Assembly: GCA_963932245.1 (NCBI GenBank)
Contig: OZ010744.1
Coordinates: forward strand, 118,316,815 to 118,380,814
Direction: 5' to 3'
Source: Tachinus rufipes
Taxonomy: Eukaryota > Arthropoda > Insecta > Coleoptera > Staphylinidae
DNA: 64,000 nucleotides
The first letter of the stretch is position 1; each line of letters starts with the position of its first letter. Below are positions 48,536 through 60,700 of this stretch, piece after piece. The position numbers were made by a program, and so were the translations under genes. The notes under the pieces were generated by a model. The model did no database searches and was not told the origin of the DNA. It was given only the letters and a program-made list of their open reading frames with translations.

Positions 48536-51060
48536 GCAAAAGAACTTAAGGATAAAAAATACAAAAACATTAAATTTCTACCCAACAATATTTTTTTCAA
48601 AATTTTTAAAATTTTTCTAATCAACTTTTTAACATCCAATCTTTAATTGTGATATAAATCAATAACAAATCAATGAAATTTGTTAAAATTTGCTGCACAC
48701 AATTATCAATCAATGCTTTAATGATAGATAATAGAAAAACATTAAATTTCTACCCAGCAATATTTTTTTCAAAACTTTCAAAATTGTTCCAATCAATTTT
48801 TTAACATTTAATCACTAATTGTAATATAAAACAAAAACCGATTGATAAATTCTGTTGAAATTTGCAACAAATAATCTTCAAGTAATGCTTCAAGGATAGA
48901 AAATACAAGAACAGTAAATTTCTACTCAACAATATTTTTTTTCAAAATTTTCAAAATTGTTCTAATCAACTTTTTAACAATCAATCACTAATTGTGATAT
49001 AAATCAAAAACTAATCAATGAATTTTGTTAAATTTTGCAACATTTAATCTTCAATCAATGCTTCAAAAATTGAAAATACAAAAACGTTAAATTTCTGCTC
49101 AAAAATATTTTTTTCAAAATTTTCAAAATTGCTCTATCAACTTTTTAGCATTTAATCACTAATTGTGATATAAAACAAAAACTAATTAATGAATTTTGTT
49201 GAAATTTGCAACAAATAATTTTAAATCAATGCTTTAATAATGGAAAACACAAAAACGTTAAAATTCTGCTCAGAAATATTTTTTTCAAAATTTTCAAAAT
49301 TGTTCTAATCAATTTTTCAACATTTAATCACTAATTGTGATATAAAACAAAAAGCAATTGATGAATTTTGTTGAAAATTACAACAAATATTCTTCTATCA
49401 ATGCTTCAATGATAAAAAATACAAAAACATTAAAATTGTAAACAAAAATATTATATAATATATTTTTTCATAATTTTCAAAATCGTTCTAATTCTTTTTC
49501 GACATAATCACTAATTGTGATATAAAACCAAAACTAATCGATGAATTTTGTTGAAATTTACAACAAATAATCTTTATTTAATGCTTTAATGATAGAAAAT
49601 ACAAGCAGATTAAATTTCTAATTAAAACTATTTTTTTTTTTAAATTTAAAATTGTTTTAAACCACTTTTCAACATTTAATCACTATTTGTGATATAAAAC
49701 AAAACTAATCAATAAATTTTGTTGAAATTTATAACAAATAATTTTCAATCAATGTTTTAATAATAAAAAATACAATAACGTTAAATTTCTGCTCAAAAAG
49801 GTTTTTTTTAAAATTTTCAAAATTGTTCCAATCAATTTTTCAACATTTAATCACTAATTGTGATATAAAACAAAAACCAATTAATGAATTTTGTTGAAAT
49901 TTACAACAAATATTCTTCAATCAATGCTTCAATGATAAAAAATACAAAAACATTAAAATTGTGAACAAAAATATTTTTTTTCAAAATTTTCAAAATCGTT
50001 CTAATTCTTTTTTGACATAATCACTAATTGTGATATAAAACCAAAACTAATCGATGAATTTTGTTGAAATTTACAACACATAATCTTCAATCAATGCTTC
50101 AATGATAGAAAACACAAGAACAGTGAATTTCTACTGAACAATTTTTTTTTTTTTTTCAAATTTTTTAAATTGCTTTATCAACTTTTAAGCATTTAATCAC
50201 TAATTGTGATATAAAACAAAAACTTATCAAAAAATTTTGTTGAAATTTGCAACAAATAATCTTCAATCAATGCTTCAATAATAAAAAATACAAAAACGTT
50301 AAATTTCTACTCAAAAATATTTTTGTCAAAGTTTTCAAAATTGTTTCAATAAATTTTTCAACATTTAATCACTAATTGTGATATAAAACAAAAACCAATT
50401 GATGAATTTTGTTGAAAATTACAACAAATATTCTTCAATCAATGCTTCAATAATAAAAAATACAAAAACATTAAAATTGTGAACAAAAATATTTTTTTTC
50501 AAAATTTTCAAAATTGTTCTAATTCTTTTTTGACATATAATCACTAATTGTAATATGAAACCAAAACTAATCAATGAATTTTGTTGAAATTTACAAGACA
50601 TAATCTTTATTTAATGCTTCAATGATAGAAAATACAAGCAGATTAAATTTCTAATTAAAACTATTTTTTTTTTTTTAATTTTAAAATTGTTTTAAACCAC
50701 TTTTTAACATTTAATCACTATTTGTGATTTAAAACAAAACTAATCAATGAATTTTGTTGAAATTTATAACAAATAATTTTTAATCAATGCTTCAATAATA
50801 AAAAATACAAAAACGTTAAATTTCTGCTCAAAAAGGTTTTTTTCAAAATTTTCAAAATTGTTCCAATCAATTTTTCAACATTTAATCACTAATTGTGATA
50901 TAAAACAAAAACCAATTGATGAACTTTGTTAAAATTTGCAACAAACAATCTTTAAACAATGCTTCAATTACAAAAAATACAATAACAATAAATTTGTGAC
51001 CAAAAAAATTTTTTTCAAAATTTTCAAAATTGTTCCAATCAATTTTTCACTATTTAGTGT
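48536..51060. repeat. satellite A, inverted array (~171 bp unit, about 15 copies)
   Basis: Reverse complement of the family at 29230-34085, with TAATCACTAATTGTGATATA, AAACAAAAACTAATCGATGA, TTTTGTTGAAATTTGCAACA and TTTTCAAAATTTTCAAAATT. A TTCTTTTTTGACATAATCAC variant recurs near 49490, 50005 and 50525 (every third monomer), and a TTAAACCACTTTT variant near 49660 and 50690 (about six monomers). The first variant also occurs in the plus array near 33000. Confidence 0.95.
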
Positions 51061-51950
51061 TACAATGTTTTTTTATTAAAAGAGAAAGAAGTTATATCTA
51101 ATTCTTAATAATCAACACTAGGGTAGGTGGGTGTATCACTCCAGTTTATAATTACCATTGAGTATGCGCTCAAGTGTTTTTTATCAAAATGTTTTAAATT
51201 TCTCTTTTCGGCAAGTGTTAGAAGTTTTCGAGTCAAATAAGGAGGAAGTAATATTTAGTCTCTTAATGACTATCACTTGAGCTGGTGGGTGGGTCACTGT
51301 AGTTTATGATTATTATCGATTAATTTGAATTGGAGTGCCTTAAAAGTTTTTTAACAAAAAAATAAAAGTTGCTCTTTTTTGCAAGTATTAGAAGTCATTA
51401 AATCAGAAGAGAAGATAATGAATTCTACTTCTTGAAAGCGAACACTTAAGCGAGTGGGTGAGTTACTTTAGATCATGCTTACTATCAAGTAATTTGAACT
51501 AGAGTGCATAGTCACCCGTTTGATATAAAGAAATTAAAAGTTTCTCTTCTTTGCAAGCATAGAAATCTTTAAATCAGAAAAGAAGATGATAAATTCTATC
51601 TTTTAATTACCAACATTTGGGTGGGTGGATGGGTCACTTAAGATCATAATTACTATCAAGTAATTTGAACTAGAATGCCTAGTCACCAACTCAAAAGTTT
51701 GTTGTCATGAAATTTCTTTTTTTTAGTTAGAATTTTCTTAGTTAAAAGAAGAAGTGTTGATATTTAATCTTTTGGTTGGGTGGATAGTTTACTCCATATC
51801 ATAATTATTATCAAGTAGTTTAAACTAGAGTGCTCAACTACCTACTCAAGTGTTTGTTATTAAAAAACTTGAAATGTCTCTTTTCAGTTTGAGCTTGAAG
51901 TCTCTTAATAAGAAGAAAAAGAAGTAACATTTAATCTTTTGATGACCAAC
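51061..51950. repeat. G-box satellite array 4, right part
   Basis: It continues the subfamily of 47791-48190: an ATTACTATCAAGTAATTTGA spacer, a GTGGGTGGGTCACT box and a TCTTTGCAAGTRTTAGAAGT interior. G runs are heavily mutated, so most units here no longer have four intact GGG tracts. Confidence 0.8.
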
Positions 51951-53190
51951 ATTTAATAATAATAATAATTTTACTTACGGATTTACCTTTTAATAAGTTC
52001 ATTTATCTAACAAAATATAGTTTCACTGAAATCAGTAACTAAATGTGTATATAAGCAAGTTATAAACAAATTTACATTAAAGCTATTTTATTATTTATAA
52101 ATTTTAAACTATTTTGTTATCAAATATTGTTTTAATTTTAACTAATAGTTTAACCATTTTACACGGTAATTGAATCATTCTTTCCAGTCCTATGCGGATG
52201 AAATGATAACGCAAATATCACTTCCTACAATATAAAAGTTTGCACAAGTAGTTTATTTGTTTGATAGGTTTGCGCAAGTTATTTCCGCAAAATTTATATA
52301 TTTATCATTTTTTTTCGATAATTTTACAATTTTTCAAAGCTCAATTTTTAACATCATTTACTAACATTTTATAAATATTTGCTTTATATTTAAAATTTTA
52401 TTAAAACGCCATCTGGCCTCAAACAATATCTATTTCCCCTTTTGATGATGACAGTGATTGTTAAAAATTCATTAAACGAACAGAGAGAGAACTCGCTTTG
52501 CTTCACCTAGAAAGGTTCCCATAACAGATCGATCCGCTAAGAAAACACGAACCGACAGATCCGTAATTTATAAGGAGTTTTGCACTCGCAAGCAAGCAAG
52601 CAAGCAAGGAGACCCACCCGTCCATCGGTCCACTCCCATCCACCCCTAACAATCCCTCTTTGTTTGAGAAGTGCAATAAGAAGTTCACAATTGAAATTGG
52701 AATACACTTTAGTGATTACATTTAAGTAGAGAGGTGCGGGTTGTAAAGAAGGGCGACTGAGTGAGTTTAAAAATAGCACTGTAATTACAAGATCAATTAT
52801 ACCAAGAAATTTTTTTTAAAAAGTTTACTAATGAAGCAGTACTAATTACTTGGCGATGTTATCCTAGTAGCAAAGTAGCGCACTCCTTAATGTGACGTAA
52901 TTTATTACACTTGAAATTTTCTTTGTCTCAAAACCATTTTATACCAGCGAATTATAATAAATCTTACTACAATTCCAACTATTAGCGTTCATTAAGACAA
53001 TATAAAGTAACATAACTATAGTTTCCATCGTTAATTTATTGCTGGGATAATACAATAAAGCCAACCCCTCAAGTGACGAGTTGTTAATTGAGTTCAAAAG
53101 AACTTTAAGTATTCAGTCATATTGCACTTTAGATGGAAATTGTAATATTCTTAATAATTATATGTGTTAACAGACAAAATCTAATGAAAC
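51951..53190. other. non-repetitive interval
   Basis: It begins with an (AAT)n tract at 51954-51972, possibly the tail of a minus-strand retroelement end. A GC-richer patch at 52480-52780 includes a (CAAG)n tetranucleotide run near 52588-52609. The minus open frames there (52503-52688, 52537-52779) are products of that composition. No gene recognised. Confidence 0.45.
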
Positions 53191-54190
53191 GTGGTCATTA
53201 TGTGGGAGAGTTACTTTTTATCTCACCCACTCACCTAAGTGTTTGTCATCAAAAGATTCATTGTTAGTTCCACATCTTGTGTTTTTGTTTAATAATATGA
53301 TAATTGTTTAACAATAAATTTCTTGATAAGTAACGCTTAGGTGGCTGGGTGGGAACAAAGTTTAATTTGTGGGCAAGTTACTTCTTCTACTGTAACCCAC
53401 AAACCCGCCCAAGTGTTAGTCATCAAAAAATCCATTGTTTGTCCCACCTATTTTGTGCTTGGATTCAGAAAAATGAGAATTGTTTAATAATAAATCTCTT
53501 GATAAGTAAAGCTTAGGTGGAAATAAAGTTTAATTTGTAGGCAAGTTACTTTTTCTACTGTGACCCACCCTCCCGCTCAAGTGTTAACTATCAAAGGATC
53601 TATTGTTTGTTCCACCTCTTGTGTGCGTAGATTTAGATTTGAGAAAACTGCTTAACAATAAATCTTTTGATAAGTAACGCTTGGATGGGCTGGTGGCAAC
53701 AAAGTTTAATTTGTAGACAAGTTACTTCTTCTACGTTGGCCCACCCACTCGCCCAAGTCTCAGTCATCAAAGGATCTACTAATTGTCCCACTTATTGTGT
53801 GCTTGGATTTAGTTATAAAAAATTTGTTTAACAATAAATTTCTTGATAACTAACGCTTGGGTGGGTGGGCGGGAACCAAGTTTAATTTGTGAGCATGGTA
53901 CTTTTTCTACTGTAACCCACCCACCCACCCGAGTGTTACTTATCAAGAGACATATTGTTTGTCTCACCTTTTGTGTGCTTGGATTTTGATATGAAACAGT
54001 TGTTTAACAATAAATCTTTTAATAACCAACGATTGGGTTAGTGGGTGGGAACAAAGTTTAATTTGTAAGCAAATTACTTCTTCTACTGTGACCTACCCAC
54101 CCGCTCAAGTGTTAGTCATCAAAGGATCCATTGTTTGTCCCACCTATTGTGTGCTTGGATTTAGATATGAGAGAATTATTTAACAATAAC
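53191..54190. repeat. G-box satellite array 5 (~174 bp unit, about 6 copies)
   Basis: Units contain ACCCACCCACCCGCTCAAGT, GTTAGTCATCAAAGGATCCA, TTGTTTGTCCCACCTATTGT, TTAACAATAAATCTCTTGAT and AACGCTTGGGTGGGTGGGCG, then an AAGTTTAATTTGTGGGCAAG spacer. The clearest G tract is at 53858-53873. Confidence 0.9.
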
Positions 54191-54550
54191 TTTGCCATTA
54201 CAAGTATATAGTTACTGTGTATATCTGCTCTATGAAACCCACATAATTCATTTCTAAACCTCTCTTCAATTATTATAATAATAATATTAATTAATTATAT
54301 ACAAATTTAATATCAATTTAAAGACAATTTTACAGCGCACAACATTATTCAATCAAATTATTTCTACATCTTCTTTTAGTAATTTTAATTAATTTATTAT
54401 GTTAGGCCGATCGGCCTCACCCCACTACAATAGATTCAGATCGGCAGGCTAATGCCAACGATGGCAACTATGTATGCAGTCCATCGATGTCTTCCGTCTG
54501 AGTAATATGTGCGCGCTCAGGTTAGAATTAAATGGCGACGCACATGTATT
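54191..54550. other. non-repetitive stretch with a GGCCGATCGGCC palindrome
   Basis: AT-rich DNA then, from about 54400, a GC-richer segment with a perfect 12-bp palindrome at 54405-54416. A 38-codon frame at 54532-54648 starts MATHMYCVVECNN and runs into the repeated modules that follow; its Cys spacing faintly recalls the start of a THAP zinc finger, but nothing further supports that. Confidence 0.35.
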
Positions 54551-55415
54551 GCGTTGTAGAATGTAACAATACAATACAGCTTAAATGGATTGTGATTAAT
54601 ATAGTGCTGTGTATGGACGTGATTTGTACATTATGGATGGCATGTTGACCATAATCTGAAGGAGATGGGGGATAATTTAGTTGTGAAATTGGTTAAGGCT
54701 ATGGAATACCAACTGTAAGTATATTGTTTGATTGTATTACATTACATCATAGCTTAAATGAATTGTATTTAATATAGTCTTGTGTATGGAAGTGATGCGT
54801 ACGTTATTGCTTCCACCTTGATCATAACCTTGATGATATAATTGTAAAATTGGTTAAGACTATGGAATACCAATTGTAAGTTTATTTTTTAATTGTTTTA
54901 CATTGCAATATAGCTTAAATTAAATGTTTTTAATGTAGTTTTGTTAGTAAAAATGATATGTACTTTATAGGTGTCACCTAGATCATAACCTTGATAAAAT
55001 TATCATGGAATACAAACTGTAAGTTTGTTGTTTAATTGCATAACATTACAATACAGCTTAAACAAATTGTATTTAATATAGAGTTGATGGAATTGATGTT
55101 TACTTTATGGCTGCCGTCTTGACTACAATCAGGAGGAGATGGGAGACAATTCAGTTGGGAAATTGGTGAAGGCTCTAGAATACCAACTGTGGTGTGGATG
55201 GAATTGATGTCTACTTGCCGTCTTGACCACAATTAAGAGAAGATGGGAGACAATTCAGTTGGGAAATTGGTGAAGGCTCTAGAATACCAACTCTGCTGTG
55301 GATGGAATTGATGTCTACTTTATGGCTGCCGTCTTGACCACAATTAGGAGGAGATGGGAGACTATTTAGTTGGATATTTGGTGCACGTTTTGGAATACTA
55401 ACTGTAAGTGGTTTT
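54551..55415 (+). repeat. tandem exon-like modules (six copies, ~105-170 bp)
   Basis: Copies centre near 54690, 54860, 55010, 55165, 55270 and 55380. The full form is: a TTTAATATAG acceptor-like end, a ~110-bp body with TGGAATTGATGTYTACTTTA, GGAGATGGGAGACAATTCAG, TTGGGAAATTGGTGAAGGCT and GGAATACCAACT, then GTAAGT. Four of six copies end in a consensus GTAAGT donor. One frame reads MGDNSVGKLVKALEYQL or close variants in three copies. No protein family is recognised. It may be repeatedly duplicated exon sequence or simply a satellite. Confidence 0.7.
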
Positions 55416-55890
55416 GATTTAATTGTTTTTGATGAATAATTTTTTAATTAATTTGTTTGGTGGATCGATTAATTAAATGTATTCTTTACATTTTATTTTA
55501 ATTGATAATAAGTAAAGCTTTTGCAGTTTAATATAAAATAGTTATATTTTATCAAATTGCAAAATCTGTTGTTTTCATAATCAAACTCAATAATTTTGCA
55601 AAATTATCAAACACATTTTTGGAAGCTTTAGCTAGAATATCTAGAAAATCTTATCATTGCTATTGAATTGAAATTGAATCATTTGTAATATATTTAATAA
55701 GTATTGTTAAAAGACAACTTAAATAGTCTTCTAGCTATTGTAAAAAGATAAATACTAATAATACTAATAATTGAATTGTGTTTTGGCTTTTGGCCAATGG
55801 TATCGTCAAAATTACTATATATTATTTTTACTTTGCAACAATTATTATCTGAAAATGTATTTTAGACTTTGTAATAATATTTCTGATATT
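55416..55890. other. non-repetitive AT-rich spacer
   Basis: Nothing recognisable on either strand. Confidence 0.4.
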
Positions 55891-57200
55891 TTGAAAATTT
55901 CTTAAACTTTGTGTACCAGTTGGCAAATATAAAACAATCAAACTGGCCTATACGAATTAATTTATACATCTTGTGAAAGCTCTGAATAGATTATGCAAAC
56001 TTTTGATGTATTATACAACTTTTGTGAGCGTTTATGATAACTATTAACGCATTTACTGGTTTTAAAACCTTTGCAAAAATTTCTAAAACTTTAAAAAAGC
56101 TTTAAAAACGTTTAAACATTCTTAAAATGTTACAACAATTTTTAGAAAGTTACAAAAGCCTTAAAGCAATCAACTTTTTGTGCATTTAAGACAGCTTTTG
56201 GCGCATTATAAAAATTATCAAAATGTTCCAAAAGCTTTTAATCGTTTTAAAAATTTTCAGTGCAGCTTTCAAGACTCTCAAAACATTATGCAAGCTGTGT
56301 ACACATTATGCAAATGTTTCAAAAATTTTAAGGACGTAACATTAACTCTTAAAACTTTACCTAAATTTTTAAGACGTTTCCAAAACTTTAAAGTATTGTA
56401 GAAGCTCTGAACACATTTTGCAAATTGTTTAGAACCTTTTTGTGCATTTTGGACAGTTTTTAGCTCATTATAAAAGCTTTCTGCTGCAAAAATTCTAAAA
56501 ACGTTAACAATATTTTGTTAGTATAGGGTTCAGAAGTTACAAAAGCTGTTAAGGCATTTTGAAAACTTTTTAAACAGTATGCAAGCTGCCATAAGAATTA
56601 TAATTAGCTTTTAGAATATTGTAAAAGTTTACAACATATGCAAGTTTTTAAAATATCATAAAAGCTTTTATATAATGTCTTAAGTTTAATCGAGATCAGT
56701 TTTTGATTGGATATTGAAGAAACTTTCAACACAATTTGTAATTATTTAAAGCATTATTGAAGCTTTTTTTGTATTTTGAAATACAGCGTATTTTATAAAA
56801 ATTCCCGGTGCATTAAGAAAGTTTTCTGAGCTTTTAAATTGTTGCAAAAACATTCAACTCGTTTGAAAAGCTCTCAAAATGTTTCAACAATTTTCAGGAT
56901 GTTACAATTACGTTGCACAAACTGTCAGGACAATACCAAAACTTTCAATATCCAAGCTTTCGAAACATCAACAAAGCTTTCTGTAAACTTATGACAGTTT
57001 TAAGTGCATTTTAAAAAGTTTCAGATCGAAAAAGATACTAAAACGTTAGAAAAGTTCTAAAGACGCTTTAACATGTTTAAAATGTTACAAAAATTTACAG
57101 GAAATTACAAAAAGATGTTTCCAAAACTTTGTGATAACTTTAAATGCAAACGTAATATGGAAACTTTTTTAGGATGTAACTACAATTCTCAAAAAACTAC
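55891..57200. repeat. degenerate AAAGCTTTT/CAAAACTTT repeat
   Basis: Words such as TTATAAAAGCTTTT, AAAACTTTGCAAA and AAAATGTTACAAAAATTT recur at irregular spacing. Similar wording occurs at 43400-43660. The short open frames (56180-56401, 57073-57261) are chance. Confidence 0.5.
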
Positions 57201-57435
57201 AATTTTTTTTTTTTCCCTGTGGGCTGGGCACAAAAGAACATTTATTTGGATTGTTATTTAACCGCCAAAGTAGACTTATTTTGATGTAAATTAGTTGGAA
57301 AATATAAATTTGTTTTGTGTAGGGTTCTAAAACTCAAAAAACCTGCAAAAATATGGTAAAAATGCCCATTTTTCAACATTAACTCTTACAAATACAGATT
57401 TAGTGGCGATCAGAGGAACTATACACCAAATATTA
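57201..57435 (+). mobile_element. second fragment of the fold-back family (left arm)
   Basis: It matches 16445-16680 of the full element in order: GTGGGCTGGGCACAAAAG, TATTTTGATGTAAATTAGTT, AAATATAAATTTGTTTTGTG, AAAACTCAAAAAACCTGCAA and CAGAGGAACTATACACCAAA. Both termini are missing. It ends in a T-run. Confidence 0.8.
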
Positions 57436-57780
57436 TTATTTTTTTTTTTTTTTGAGTTGTATGGTTGGCAAAGTGAACCTATCTTTACCTAACCTAACCT
57501 TTTTTATTGTTGTTTGAAGAAGCTTTATTCGCTTGAGTGTGAGCTTTACATCCATTAAACCCCCTTTTCCACTTGGCAAGGTTTTTGTATTTCTGAAATT
57601 GCTAAGCATATTGTTAAGAATACTTGCTCTTGCATTAGCAGTAGCTAACCCCCTAGAAGGTCTTTTTTCTTTTTTCTATTTTTTTGTTGCAATTACATAA
57701 TTAGCGCACTCATTTACATGAAGCAACATATCTTTGCTTGACGGTATTATTTCAATAGTGTTAAAAGAGGTTAACTTTGT
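57436..57780. other. spacer with short CCTAA run
   Basis: TACCTAACCTAACC (about 57487-57501) is two to three copies of the CCTAA/TTAGG unit that forms telomeres in many insects. The remainder is non-repetitive with no gene. Confidence 0.4.
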
Positions 57781-60700
57781 ATTAAACCGCCGGCCCAATA
57801 TTTATAAACTGTGTTCCCGCCCACCCGCCCAAGTGTTAGTTATCAAGAAATTTGTTATTGTGCCTACTTCTGACGTAATAAGTGGCAACTTTCATTCAAT
57901 CTGTCACATTAATAACAGCAGATTTGCAACAACTGTGAGAATAAGCAAATTTCTTGATAACTAACACTTGGGCGGGTGGGCGGAAACACTTTATCACACC
58001 ATTGGCCCAATAATTATAAACTGTGTTCCCGCCCACCCACCCAAGTGTTAATTATCAAGAAATTTGTTATAGTGTCCGTTTTTGACGTATTAGTAACAGC
58101 TATCATTTAATCTGTCATATTAAGATTAACAGAAACGCAACAAGTGTGAGAATATGCAACATTCTTGATAACTAGCACTTGGGCGGGTGGGCGGGAACAC
58201 TTTATCAAACCACTGGTCCAATAATTATAAACTCTGTTCCCGCCCACCCGCCCAAGTGTTAGTTATTAAGAAATTTGTTACTGTGCCTACCTCTGACGTA
58301 TTAGTAACAACTATCATTCAATCTGTCATAAAAAAACAACAGAATTACAACAAGTGTGAGAATAAGCAAATTTCTTGATTACAAACACTTGGGCGGGTGG
58401 GCGGGAATATTGTACTAAACTGCCGGCCCAATATTTATAAACTGTGTTTCCGCCCACCCGCCCAAGTGTTAGTTATCAAGAAATTTGTTATTGTGTCCAC
58501 TTCTGACGTAATAAGTGGCAACTGTCATTCAATCTGTCACATTAAAAACAGCAGAATCGCAACAAGTGTGACAATAAGCAAATTTCTTGATAACTAACAG
58601 TTGGGCGGGAGGGCGGGAACACTTTATCAAATCATTGGCCCAATAATTATAAACTGTGTTCCCGCCCACCCGCCCAAGTGTTAGATATCAAGAAATTTGT
58701 TTATGTATCTACCTTAGACGTATTAGTAACAACTGTCATTCAATCTGTAGCATTAAAAACAGCAGAATCACAACAAGTGTGATAATTAGCAAATTTCTTG
58801 ATAACAAACACTGGGGCAGGTGGGCGGGAACACTTAATCAAATCACTGGCCCAATAATTATAAATTGTGTTCCCGCCCACCCGCCCAAGTGTTAGTTTTA
58901 AAGAATTTTGTTATTGTCCCCACTTCTAACGTAATAAGAGGCAACTGTCATTCAATCTGACACATTAAAAACAGCAGAATTGCAACAAGTGTGAGAATAA
59001 GCAAATTTCTTGAAAACTAGCACTTGGGCGGCTGGGCGGGAACACTGTATTAAACCATCGGCCCAATATTTGCAAACTGTGTTCCCAACCACCCGCCCAA
59101 GTGTTAGTTATCAAGAAATTTGGTATTGTGTCTACTTCTGACGTAATAAGTGGCAACTGTCAATCAACCTGTCACATTAAAAACAGCAGAATCGCAACAA
59201 GTGTGAGAATAAGCAAATTTCTTGATAACAAACACTTGGACGGGTGGGCGGGAACACTTAATCTAACCACTGGCCCAATAGTTATAAACTATGTTCCTGC
59301 CCACCCGCCCAAGTGTTAGTTATCTAGAAATTTGTTATTGTGCCCACCTCTAACGTATTAGTAACAACTATAATTAAATTTGTCATATTAAAAACAAGAG
59401 AAACGCAACAAGTGTGAGAATAAGCAAATTTCTTGATAACAAACACTTGGGCGGGTGGGCGGGAACACTTTATCAAACCATTGGCCCAAGAATTATAAAC
59501 TGTGTTCCCGCCCACTCGCCCAATTGTTAGTTATCAAGAAATTTATTATTGTGCCCACTTTTGACGTAATAAGTGGCAACTGTCATTCAATCTGTCACAT
59601 TAAAAACAGCAGAATCGCAACAAATGTGAGAATAAGCAAATTTCTTGATAAGTAACACTTGGGCGGGTGGGCGGGAACACTTTATCAAACCATTGGCCCA
59701 ATAATTATAAACTGTGTTCCCGCCCACCCGCCCAATTGTTAGTTATCAAGAAATTTATTATTGTGCCCACTTTTGATGTAATAAGTGGCAACTGTCATTC
59801 AATCTGTCACATTAAAAACAGCAGAACCGCAACAAATGTGAGAATAAGCAAATTTCTTGATAAGTAACACTTGGGCGGGTGGGCGGGAACACTTTATCAA
59901 ATCACTGGCCCAATAATTATAAATTGTGTTCCCGCTCACCCGCCTAAGTGTTATTTATCAAGAAATTTGTTATAGTGCCCACTTTTGACGTAATAAGTGG
60001 CAACTGTCATTTAATCTGTCATATTAAAAACAGCAGAATTGCAACAAGTGTGAGAATAAGCAAATTTCTTGATAACAAACAATTGGGCGGATGGGCGGGA
60101 ACATTGTATTAAACTGCAGGCCCTATAATTATAAACTGTGTTCCCGCCCACCCGCCCGAGTGTTAGTTATAAAGAATTTTGTTGTTGTGCCCACCTCTGA
60201 CGTATTAGTAACAACTATCATTCAATCTGTCACATTAAAAACAACAGAAACGCAACAAATGTGAGAATATGCACAATTCTTGATAACAAATACTTGGGCG
60301 GGTGGGCGGTAACATTGTATTGTAACTTCTGACGTAATAAGTGGCAACTGTCATTCAATCTGACACATTAAAAACAGCAGAATCGCAACAAGTGTGAAAA
60401 TTAGCAAATTTCTTGATAACTAGCACTTGGGCGGGTGGGCGGGAACATTGTATTAATCCACCGGCCCAATATTTGTAAACTGTGTTCCCGACCACCCGCC
60501 CAAGTGTTAGTTATCAAGATATTTGGTATTGTGTCCACTTCTGACGTAATAAGTGGCAACTGTCATTCAACCTGTCACATTAAAAACAGCAGAATCGCAA
60601 CAAGTGTGAGAATAAGCAAATTTCTTGATAACAAACACTTGGACGGGAGGGCGGGAACACTTAATCAAACCACTGGCCCAATAATTATAAACTATGTTTC

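Noticed and set aside
52503..52779. Two overlapping minus frames containing LLACLLA
   Set aside because: They translate a (CAAG)n run in two frames. No other support.
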